64,000 bases of DNA from Peribolospora baueri. Its lineage: Eukaryota; Basidiomycota; Peribolosporomycetes; Peribolosporales; Peribolosporaceae. Shown piece by piece: positions 46,223-56,220 of the stretch. Made by a program: the position numbers and the translations under genes. A model generated the notes under the pieces. The model saw only the letters and a program-made list of their open reading frames with translations, had not been told where the DNA came from and searched no databases. Position 1 is the stretch's first letter. Each line of letters begins with the position of its first letter. Location of the stretch: assembly GCA_029717555.1 (NCBI GenBank), contig JAMDHS010000009.1, forward strand, positions 1-64,000, written 5' to 3'.

Positions 46223-49200
46223 TCAGAACAAGCCCCAACCCCCACCGCCACGCTTGGGAGCCTGAGTCTGCCGGTGGAGCTTGACCAACGTGTCCAGCTT
46301 CTCCATCACCAGCTCCAGCTTCTCCTTGCGCTCTTGCAAGTCCAGGTGTCTGTCCGATGTCAGTGTGCAGGGGAAAAGACGAGGGTCAGCGCCAGGAGAA
46401 AAGAAGACAAGGGTCAGCGACCGACCCGGCGATCCAACAAAACCAGGTGCGGCGCGGCGCCTCACTCACCTTCGAATCGCGGGATTCTCCCTCGCAAAGC
46501 TGGCCAGCTCGCCCTTGTTCAGGTCGTACACAAGCTTGGAGTCGATTTCGCGAGGGAACTGTGAGCGAGAGAAGAGGGAGAGGAGCGTGTGTGGGTCAAC
46601 GATAGATCGATCGACCGACGAGACGGACAGCTTGCTCGCCGACAGACCGAACGGACTAACCTGATAGAAGAACTCGGCAAGGAGCTCAATGTTGATAAAC
46701 ATAACAGCCGTGTAGGTGAGCTTATCAGCGACGACGTTAAGGAACGCCTCCGGGCAGAACGCTTTCTGGTCTGGTCCCGCTCTGCACCGCTTCGAGTTGA
46801 GTGCGGCGAGGCGGAGCTTGAGGATGGCGGAGCGGCCGGAGAGGAACATGGCTTCTCGGGCTGTTGGCAGGAGAAAAAATAAAAAAAACAGGTCAGGTCG
46901 GTCGGCCGGGTAAGAAACATGTCCAATCACGCCCCGCCGTACGCACCCTTGAGAAGCAAAGCCGAGTTGAAATCAGGCCTCGTCGGATCCTGGTCCTCCT
47001 CCTCGTCGAGGGCCGCGACCGCAGCAGCGCCTCCATCGTCCCTTGCGCGTATCCTAGCGATCGCCCGCCTACGGTCCCTCTCCTCGAGCTCCTTCACGTA
47101 CTCCACCGCGCCCTTGAGTCTCCTCGAGCCAATGGCAGACCGGATCTTCTTCAACGCGTCCTCGCACATCGTCAACTCGCGCTCGACGAGCGCCACGCTC
47201 CTCTGTCGTCCTTCCTCCCACTCCACCGGCGTAACCTCGACCTCGTACTTGAACGGCTTCACACAGTTCTCCACCTGGTCCGCCGTCAGACTGAACCGGT
47301 CGCGGAGGATGGTGTGGGAGAATTGGAGGATGCGTTCCGCCGCCGACGGGTGGTGGCTGAACGGCTCGCCTTGGGCAATCTGCTCGATGCTGTTCCGCAG
47401 CGCGTCAACGACCAGCTGCGTCGCCTGCCGCCCGACGCCCATCTTGGTCAACGCGCTGGCCGACGCGTCCAGCTTGTACTGCCAGTAGTTGTCTAGCTCC
47501 ATGGGCTCCAGCTTTCGGTCCTGGCCGAGCTTGGTCAACTCAGTCGTCTTGGCGTCGTTCCAGTAGATCTGCGCCAAAATGTCCATCACTTTTTCGTCCA
47601 GCGCCGCCTTGAGCAGGCCGCGCACTTGCGGCTTGCCGAAGCGCTCGGTGAACTCTTTGAACCGGTGTTTGAGCGCATCCATCGTCTCGGCCACGTACGA
47701 CTCGGCGGTGATCGACCGGTCGTTGTACTGCACCTTGAACTGGTACGCGGCCTCCTCGAGTTCGAGCTGGACGGCGTTGGCGATATCGTGCAACGACGCG
47801 CCCATGCTCTCCTCCAGCACCTCCATCAGCCTCCGACGAAGCGTGTCGGTGCCGACCATTGTCGGGCGCTCGGCGGCGGTGGCGGCGAAGTGTTGCCGGT
47901 GGGCACGGAAGTAGTCGTCCTCCTGACGGAGCACGGCACCTGTCATGTTGGCGTCACCGTGACGGTCGTGACCGCCGGACGAACGCCAGCCGAGCTTTTT
48001 CTTGGTCACCACGCCGACGTAGCCGAGCGCGAGCGGGTACTTGTTGTGGCGGAGGATGGAGGCGCCAACGTCCGGGGGAACGAGGTCCATCTTGGTGATC
48101 ACGCCGATGGTCCGCATGCCCAGCGGGTCCATCCGTCTGCTCGCCCGGAGCGCCGGCGAGTTGGCGAGGTCCACGTCGGCGGCGCAGACGGCGAGGATGA
48201 TATTGGGCTCGCGGATGTACTTGTCACAAAGGTCGGAGATGCGCTCCTTGAGCTCCTCCGGCTGATCGATGCTGCTGATCTGGATGTAACCGGGTAGGTC
48301 GATGAGGCTCAGGTCGGGCACGTGGGGACTGTAGATGCGGAGCTCGATGGGCGAGTCGGACACGCATTCCTCCGCTGGCACGGCCAGGTTGAGGTCGGTG
48401 AGCGTCTTCTGGACGCGCTCGAAGGACGTCATCTTGCCGAGACCGAGGCTGGGGAACTCGGCGTACTCCTCCCTGCCGCCGGCTCCTCGGGTGTTGATGA
48501 GGGTGAGCTCGATAGGACGGCGGGTGACCATATTGTCTCCTCTGCGAGCGGGAGGAGAAAGTGAGAGCGGGGTCAGCCAGGCCCAGTCCGGAGGGCGCGC
48601 GCGTCCGGCCCACTCACTTTGGCAAAAACTCGTGTCCGACGATGGCCTCGAGCACCGAGCTCTTTCCCGAGCTCTGGCTTCCGATGACGACGATGCTAGG
48701 TAGCTTGAGGTTATCGGTGTGGTCGACGCTGAGGAGGATGGACCTGATTTCGATCAACTTGCGCGTCAACATCATGAGCTCGTTTAGCTCGGTGTCGTCG
48801 CTGCCGCCGTCGGCCTCGCGCTCCTTCTTTTCGTCTTGCCCGCCCGACGACCCGAACAAGGCGGCGGCCAACGCGGCGGCGGCCCCTCCGCTGCCGGGAC
48901 CTTTATCGCCTCCTCCTCCTTCCTCTCCGCCTTGGGAAGAAGAGCGAGACTCGTCGGGCTCGCCGTCGGCGCCGCCAAAGGACGATCGAAAGTTGTCGAG
49001 GCGGCGGAAGAGATCGGAGACGAAAGCGGGTGTCTCGAGCGAGGACAGGTCAGGGACGGACATGTGATCGGTGAGGTCTCGCCATCGGTCGAGGGCGACG
49101 GAGAAGGTCTCGGAGGCGGAGTCGGACATGCGATCGTAGAGGTCGCCGAGCTTGCCTCGGTATTCTGAGCGTCGGAGGGAAGCAGACGTGCGTGTGAGAG

Positions 49201-49565
49201 AGGAGAGTAGGAGGGCGATCGATGACCGCCTTTGCTCACTCACCTTCGACCTTGTAGTTGGCGTACGCGAGGGCGCCGCCGGCGGCGGTGACGAACGCGG
49301 CGGGCAGGCGGGCGGCCCTGCCGACGAACTTGGGGAGGGCGGAGAAGCTGATGGCTCGGACGTGCATGGCGCGCCTGCGAGCGGCGTGAGCGGGGTGGAG
49401 GGCGTCATATCGGAGGAGAGGGGAAGACGAGGAAGGACGGGCAGAGAGGAGGGCGGTGGAGAGGGAGCGGCGGAGGGCGGCTGGCTGGGCAGTGATGGAG
49501 GCGGCGGACGCGGTGGTTGGCGTCCGAAGGAGTGGGCCGCGGAGGGCGAGCGCTCTGGAGATCAT
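46223..49565 (-). CDS. MGM1: Mitochondrial inner-membrane dynamin Mgm1 (OPA1)
   Basis: Mgm1/OPA1 is the dynamin GTPase that fuses mitochondrial inner membranes and shapes cristae. Six exons (49565-49244, 49164-48618, 48541-46947, 46860-46661, 46558-46470, 46349-46223) give 959 residues. An Arg/Ser-rich presequence ([16 protein letters not shown]) is followed by a membrane segment near residues 88-103 ([18 protein letters not shown]). A second weakly hydrophobic Ala stretch ([13 protein letters not shown], about residue 200) is a candidate rhomboid-cleavage region. The GTPase has [16 protein letters not shown] (G1), LSLIDLPGY (G3) and GVITKMDLV (G4). A middle/stalk region and a C-terminal GED-like helix ([18 protein letters not shown]) follow. 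The start is the first ATG compatible with a presequence. Confidence 0.93.
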
Positions 49566-49857
49566 GGCGTGGCGTGGCGTGGCGTGGCGCACCGGTCGGT
49601 GGTCGTTCTCGCCAAACAAGCGCCGAAAGCAGAGCGGACTGGAAAGGGCAAGGCCAGGGAGGGGATGTGGCGAACGACGGCAAACGGGTCGTCGTCGATT
49701 CCAACCAAAAAGATATTTCGCGCTTCTGTCTCGGCCGGGACGAGATGATGATCGCGTCGACGACCCGAGCCGAGGATGCCGCAGTTACCGCAGCCGTGCT
49801 TCCGGTTTGTTCTGTGCGAGGGTGGAGAGCGTCTGTAGGTGGGAGCATGTGGGCGGC

Positions 49858-49860
49858 GCC

Positions 49861-49891
<31 letters not shown>

Positions 49892-49937
49892 GTGTGTATG
49901 TGTTTGTGTATACCTATGTGTGTGTATGTGTATCTGT
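49858..49937 (+). repeat. TG/TATG microsatellite
   Basis: Imperfect TGTA/TG dinucleotide and tetranucleotide units occupy about 80 bases, beginning 290 bases upstream of the MGM1 ATG. Confidence 0.8.
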
Positions 49938-51194
49938 CTATCTATGTCTGCCTGTTTGCTCTCCATGTACGCGTCTCTCTCGCTTTGCCTCTGGCGGGCG
50001 GCGTGCCCTGGGGGCGAGATGTGGGAGAGACAGGGAGGCAAACAACAAACAGGCGGGTGTGCGATGCGATGTGCTTGGGGCGGGCGAAGGAAGGTGCGTG
50101 TCGGAGGTTGTCGTCGGAGGGCGAATGAGGGTGGTTAGAGTCGGTTGGTTGGTCGGTTGGTCGGTTCGATGAGGTGGAGTGGGCGCCGGAAGGAGCCGTG
50201 GGCGGCAACTAGCAAGCGGCAAGCAAGCGGCAAGCGGGCGAATCGTGCGTGTTTCCGCTTGCTCTGCTGTATTTTTTTTCGGCCGCGCGGTCTTGGAAGG
50301 GAAGGCGAAGGCGAGGGTAGGTTGTGTAGGAGGAGGTATAGCAAGGACGACGGCGAAAGGGCGAAAGGGGTCGGTCCGGTGGTGGTGAGCTCAGCTTCGT
50401 CCTCGTCCTCGTCCTCGCCGTTGCTCTTTCTTTCTTTCTTCTCCTTTCTCTCATCTCCTCTCGCCTCTTGTCCCCGCCGCCATCGTCCATCGATCATCCC
50501 ATCGCCGCGTTTTGCCGCGCCGGCCGTTTCATTCTTGCGTTCGCGTCGCTCGCCTCGCTCCTGCTTTGCTTTTGCCCGCATTCTCCGCTTTGTCCGCTTT
50601 AGCCGTCCTTAGCCGTCCTTATAGCCGTCCTTATAGCTGTCCTTTACCTTTCCTTTCCTTAATTTTTCTTCCTCTTCTCCTCTTCTCTTCTCTTCTCTTT
50701 CCTCCGCCCCGTCCAGCGCACGCCTGCTGCGGCAACGCAACCGCATAGTCCGTCCCACCTCGCCTTGCCTCCCTTCGCCCTCGCCTTCTTCTTTCTGCTT
50801 TCCTTCTTTCTTTCTTTCTTACCTTCACCTTCACCTTCATCTGCCTCCTCCCTCCCCGATCTCCTTCTCCTTCTCCTTCCTCCCCTTTTTCGTATTCCCC
50901 CCTCCCATCGCCACTGCTCTCGCCCCGCCGCGAACCCCTCGCTGCACGCCTCCATACCCCGCTCCGCCCGCCGCGTCCTTCGCCTCCACCGCCAGCCAGA
51001 CCAGACCTCATCACAACCACACCCAGAGACAGAGACACAGACCAGACGACGGCCAGACGGCTCTGCCTGCGCCCCTCGTAATTATTTGCGCAACCGTCGT
51101 CCAACCGGTCCCATCTCTTCGTCTTCCTCCTCTCGTTCTTGCTCCCCTGCCCGGCCGTGTACGGTACCCCGTCTTCGCAAGCTTCCTCAGCCAC

Positions 51195-51312
51195 GTCAGG
51201 TCAGCTCAAGTAAAAAGTTCAGTCAGGTCAGGTCAGCGCAGGTCAACAAAGGTCAGCGCAGGTCAGCAAAGGTCAGCTCAGCTCAGCTCGGCTCAGCTCA
51301 GTTCAGATCAGG
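51195..51312 (+). repeat. AGGTCAGC-type imperfect tandem repeats upstream of PUF4
   Basis: Many AGGTCAG and CTCAG units occur in a row. Two 20-base copies (51230-51249 and 51250-51269) differ at a single base, and a third, shorter copy follows. Each unit contains AG|GT, so splice-site prediction will be unreliable here. Confidence 0.75.
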
Positions 51313-51580
51313 TCCAGGGATCCATCCTCCAATCCCCCAAAGGTGTCGCATTGTACCATAGGTCAGTCTCACCTTCTTCCTATCGCCCTTGCCTCCCTCC
51401 TAACCTCTCACCCTTCCTTCCCCTTCTCATTCCCCCGCCAGGCCTCAGCGGAGCAAGACTCTCCAGGCCGTCCCTTGCTACCATACTCGGCTTCGCCACC
51501 CTGTCGCCCGCGTCCATGCCCATCCGGCCTCTCTCTATCTCTCCCGCCAGCGCTCGCACTCCCTTCTTCCTCTCCCCGCC

Positions 51581-54500
51581 ATGGACCCCAACCGCCGTTC
51601 GCCCCCCGCCGACAGTCGAGTAGACGACCACGACCACGACCACGACTATGACCACGACAACGACCGCATCCTGTCCCACAGCCACCTCAACGGTCATCCT
51701 CCCGCCGGCCCGACGCCCACGTCGTTGTCCATGTCCCACTCCCTCCCCAGCCTGCCCCCGCCCTCCCAAGCACACAGTCGCGCCAACAGTCCCGCCAACG
51801 GCCTCGATCGCGACCGCGACCGCGACCGCGACGGCTCGGACGACGCTGGCAGCAACGTCAGCGCTGCCGATCGCTCTCAGTTTGTCAAGAGCCCCAGCGA
51901 GTTCCTCGACCTCGCTGACAGCGCCGCTAGGAGGGGCGTCCCTCCGCCCGACATTCAAGAGGTGAGTCAGTCGGAGGAGGGCGAGAAGGAAAGAACGAAA
52001 GACCTTGACTTGTTTCCCTACTCGCTCTCGACACAGAGAATCGAACAGAAACGCATCGAGCACGAGCGTCAGCGGGCCATGCAGCGCCAGATCTTCGAGG
52101 AGCGCATGAGACTCTTGCACCTCCAGCACATGGAGGAGGAGCGCCAACTCCTCCATCACCAGCAACAGCACCGCCAAGCCTCCGATGCCAGCAGCGTTCA
52201 CCGCTCCCCCTTGCATGACTCCCCCAAGGATGGCCCCCACCTCGACTCGTCCCAGCCTCCCAGCGACGCCGCCGCCTCGGCTCCCGCCACGCCTCTGCCC
52301 GACCCGGACGCGTTCACCGGCGCCGTTCAGCACTCTCCCGTCCATGACGACTCCTTCAGCGCCGATAATCTCCTCTCCTTCGCCGCTCGCCGCGCTCACG
52401 GCCTCCTCCCCAACGTCGCCTTCGCCCGCTCCATGCCCGTCTCACGCAGGGCCAGCGGCCCCGACGGCGTCCAGCTCTCCGCCAACGGCTTGCCCAAGCG
52501 CTCCGACACCGACGTCGACGTCGACGACGCCTCCCTCCGCGCTCTCACCGGCGCCTTTGACCGCTTCGCCGTGGCCGACACCAAGGCCGCCAACGCCGGC
52601 GCTCTCCCTTCCCCAAAATCCACTTTGCCGCACAACCTCAACGAGACCCAGCACGGCGTCCTCCAGCGCATGCTCATGGCCCGCCAGCACTCTGGCGGTC
52701 AGCAGCCGGCGCCCGCCCACGCTCAAACCCAACGTCCCCCGTCGGCCAGCCGCAACGCCGGCGCCTCCTCCGAGGCTGGCACCAATCCCACCTCGGACAA
52801 CTACACCCCCGTCTTCAACGAACGCTTCCTCTTCGACGACGAGCTGGACAACGACTCGGCCTTTGTGAACAAGTACATCGACGCCCACGCCCAACAGGAC
52901 GATGACGACAAATTCCCTATCCTCGTCCGCCGTGACTCGTTCCCCGGCATGCTCAGCGCCTCCTCCGCCGCCCTCGACCTCGCCCCGCTCTCCCAGACCC
53001 CCCCGCGTCACGGCAGGTTTGGCGGCACAGAGAACGGCCCCAAGCCGTCCGAGTGGCCTCAGTTCCACCGCGAGAACGAACAGGACGGTGGCGCCGGCGC
53101 CAGTCTCCCTCCTCGTTCGCCTCACGGCAGGAGCGAGCGCAGTTCTCCTCGTCTCGGTCTCGGCAACAACAACAACAACAACAACAACAACAACGGCTCC
53201 GGCGCCCGTCATCAGACCTTCCCCCTGCCCTCGCCCCGTCTTCGCTCCGCCGGCAGCGGCCGTACCTCCCCGTCCATGTCTGGCCCCGCCGTCGGCAGGG
53301 CTACCGCCCCTGGTACTCCCGGCCCGTATGGCCCCGCCGGCGGCGCCGGCGACCACAGGCGACAGAGCGGTGGTGGTGGTGGCGGTCCAACGAGCCCGTC
53401 CGCCTCGACGGCCACCACCGCCATGAGCAAGGGTTTCTCCAGCTCCGACCTGCCCGGCTTGCAGCAGCAACACCACCATCACCACCAGCAGCGAGGGGGC
53501 CAGCAGCAGCACCATCAGCACCACCAGCACCACCAGCACCAGCATCAGCATCAGCACCCAAAAGTTGGCGGGCTCTCCGGCTTCGACCTCGACGCCCGCC
53601 TCACCCCCGCCACGCTCGCCCAGGCTGCTGCGATCGCCAACACGCCCACGGCGGCCAGCGCCAGCAGGGCGACCAGCCCGGGAGCGCCGTTCGGCGGCGG
53701 CCTTAACGCGCTTTCGCCCTCTGGTTTGAACACGCCCAGGAGCAGGCCCGCCTCGGGCTACTTTGACGGCTTCCCCCCCGCCACCAGCGCTGGCGCTGCT
53801 GCTGCTGCTGCTGCTGCTGCCGCCGCCGCCGCCGCCGCCATGCTCAATCACCCGCAGCCGTTGGGCGGTGACGCCAAGTTTGTTGGTCAGCCCAAGCTCA
53901 CCGGCGCGGGCGCGGGCAAACACAACAAACGCGGCGGCGAGCTGGACGTTAACCGGTTCGCTGGCACTCGCCTCGAGGACCTGCGCGGCGAGATTTTCGC
54001 GCTATGCAAGGACCAGCACGGTTGTCGGTATCTGCAAAAGAAGCTCGAGGAGGGCGTGTCCGAGTATCGGGACATGATCTTTGCCGAGACGTTTGCCCAC
54101 TTTGCCGATCTGATGACGGACCCGTTCGGCAACTACCTTTGTCAGAAGATGCTCGAGTACTGCACGGACGAGCAGCGCAACCTGATCGTCGAGAGCGTCG
54201 CCGCAGAGCTCGTCGGCATCTCACTCAACATGCACGGTACGCGGGCGGTGCAGAAGACGATCGACTTTCTTTCCACCCCGCGCCAGATCCACAGCATCAT
54301 CGTCGCGCTGAGCATGAACGTGGTGACGCTGATCAAGGACCTCAACGGGAACCACGTGATCCAAAAGTGCCTCAACCGGCTCTCGTCGGAGGACAACCAG
54401 TTCATCTACAACGCTGTCGCCGCCCACTGTGTCGAGGTCGCCACTCACCGCCACGGCTGCTGCGTCCTCCAGCGGTGCATCGACCATGCCAGCGACGGTC

Positions 54501-55150
54501 AACGGATCCAGCTGGTCACCGAGATCACCTACCACGCGCTGACCCTCGTTCAGGACCCGTTCGGCAACTATGTCGTCCAATACGTTCTCGATCTCAACGA
54601 CAGCCGCTTCTCCGACGCCGTCATCCGCCAGTTCATCGGTAATGTGTGTCTGCTGAGCGTCCAAAAGTTTAGCTCGAACGTGATCGAAAAATGCATCCGG
54701 GTGAGCGAACCGTCGACGCGGCGGCAGCTCATCGAGGAGCTCCTCAACCGTCCCCGGTTGGAGAAGCTGCTCCGGGACAGCTTTGCGAATTATGTGGTCC
54801 AGACGAGCCTCGACTACGCCGAGCCGCTCCAGCGGATGCAGCTCGTAGAGTGCATCAGGCCCATCCTGCCCATGATCCGCAACACGCCGTACGGCAAGCG
54901 GATCCAGTCCAAGCTCCAGCGCGACAACGTCGACCTGGCCGTCGCCGGACACAACGCGGCGACGATCAACTCGTACGCTCTCCTCCAGGCCGCACAGCAT
55001 CACCATCAGCTCCAGCAGCAGATGGCCGCCTTAGCCGGCGCCGCTGGTAGGCCCCAGGCGCCTGGCGCCCCGGGTCCGAACGACTTTTTCGCTGCCGCCG
55101 TAGCCGCCACCGCCGCTGCCGGCGGGAACCCGTTCGGCAACATGTTCCAC

Positions 55151-55191
<41 letters not shown>

Positions 55192-55696
55192 CGTCGCTCA
55201 AACCGCCGCCGTCCACGGTCATCACGGCGGTCCCGGTCCCGGTCCCGGTCCCGGTCCCGGCGCCCCTGGTCCGAACTTGATCCATCAGGGCGCCGCCGGC
55301 GCGCAATTGCAGGCTTCCGCAGCCGCAGCCGCTGCAGCCGCTCATCACTCCCAGTCGCATCAGCAGCACCCTTCCGGCGCTCATCCGCTCCACGGCCATC
55401 CCGGAGCTCACGCCCACGGTCTCGGCCAGCACGGCGGTCCCATCGGTCTCGGTGGCCCCGCTCACGCTCACGGCCATTCGGCCGTGTCAGGCGCCGCGGC
55501 GGCAGGCTTCGGCGGCGCTGCCACCGCCGCCGGCACGTTGGGCAATATGAACATGAACATGAACGGCCTCGGCGGCGCCGGCTTGAACGGTATCAACGGC
55601 TTCGGGCCAGCGGGAGCGGGAGTGGGCGCGGGCATGCCTGTCGGTCTCCCCGGCGCGTTTGCCCACGGCGCCGCCGCCTTCCCATATATGGGCTGA
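51581..55696 (+). CDS. PUF4: PUF-family RNA-binding protein (Puf4 type)
   Basis: PUF proteins bind UGUA-containing 3' UTRs and control mRNA decay and translation. Exons 51581-51961 and 52037-55696 give 1,346 residues. The 75-base intron has no stop and keeps frame. Eight PUF repeats span about residues 770-1090: GCRYLQK, NYLCQK, TRAVQK, NHVIQK, CCVLQR, NYVVQY, SNVIEK and NYVVQT. The base-reading pairs (Asn-Gln for U, Ser-Glu for G, Cys-Gln for A) predict a UGUA core. The third repeat, HGTRAVQ, resembles yeast Puf4 (HGTRALQ) rather than Pumilio/Puf3 (GCRVIQ). The remainder is very low complexity: Asp/His at the N-terminus, poly-Asn, His/Gln, poly-Ala, poly-Gln, Gly-Pro and His/Gly-rich tails. 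These features suggest RNP-granule behaviour. Confidence 0.93.
53165..53194 (+). repeat. (AAC)10 coding microsatellite (poly-Asn)
   Basis: Ten perfect AAC codons lie in the disordered N-terminal half of PUF4. The pure codon run suggests recent slippage and length polymorphism. Confidence 0.9.
53795..53839 (+). repeat. GCT/GCC run encoding 15 Ala in PUF4
   Basis: Alternating blocks of GCT then GCC (with one early GGC before it) encode a poly-Ala stretch just upstream of the PUF repeats. Confidence 0.85.
55151..55189 (+). repeat. CAA(CAG)12 run encoding 13 Gln in PUF4
   Basis: A CAG microsatellite follows the PUF repeats, encoding poly-Gln in the C-terminal tail. It is followed by a GGTCCC-type repeat (55,228-55,260) encoding alternating Gly-Pro. 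Confidence 0.9.
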
Positions 55697-55761
55697 CTGA
55701 CGGTGTTCATAGCCCACGCCGCATCTTCTTCTTAACTAGAAGGCCACCCCACCCCGTCGTT

Positions 55762-55793
55762 GGTCGGTCGGTCGGTCGGTCGGTCGGTCGGTC
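55762..55793 (+). repeat. (GGTC)8 tetranucleotide repeat
   Basis: Eight perfect GGTC units lie 66 bases after the PUF4 stop, in its 3' region. The rest of 55697-56220 is pyrimidine-rich convergent 3' flank shared with SSL1, without a gene. Confidence 0.9.
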
Positions 55794-56220
55794 GCGGTGG
55801 CGCATGCCCCCATTTGTCTTGTTGTCCTCTTTCTCTTTCTTTCGTTTTTCTTCTTGCTTCCGACCCAACCGGACTTGTCCTCGTCCCCCTTTCTTCTTTT
55901 GCATCGTCTCCCTCCCCATCCATACATCCATCCATACATCCCCATCTCATCTCCCCTTTACCAAGCGCCGGCGGCAGTCGCTCGCCGTCGCTCTCCCCCC
56001 TCCGCCCCTCAGCGTCCCGTCCCGACCCGAGTTCCCCTCGCTAAAGCTCAATGTACGTTGTATTCAAATTCAACCTGTACACTTGGTATGCGCAAGAGAA
56101 AATATGTTTCCCCCTCGGTTTGCCTTTTCATCCGCGCTCTGTCCCTTCTTCCTCTCTCTTCCTCTGTCGATGCTTCCTTCGAGTCCGATGCTCCAACATC
56201 GATCCCATCCGTCATTCCAT

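Larger units (their letters stand above)
49566..51580. other. 2-kb divergent MGM1/PUF4 intergenic region
   Basis: This is the longest gap of the window. It has a TG/TATG microsatellite (49,858-49,937), GGTC/GGTT repeats (about 50,148-50,166), a long pyrimidine-rich stretch (50,400-50,930) and an AGGTCAGC repeat block before PUF4. All long frames here read as low-complexity and none looks like a protein. A long 5' leader for PUF4, perhaps with an intron, is the likeliest content. Confidence 0.5.

Noticed and set aside
50631-51194. A 187-residue minus-strand frame upstream of PUF4
   Set aside because: Its composition is Gly/Arg/Lys runs from a pyrimidine tract; no start context, motif or exon signal supports it.
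51195-51312. Repeat block considered as a CRISPR-like array
   Set aside because: Units are directly adjacent and imperfect, there are no unique spacers, and the host is a eukaryote.
52442-53923. A 493-residue open frame on the minus strand
   Set aside because: It lies entirely antisense to PUF4; its Gly/Val/Arg-rich composition is the mirror of PUF4 low-complexity codons and it has no domain.
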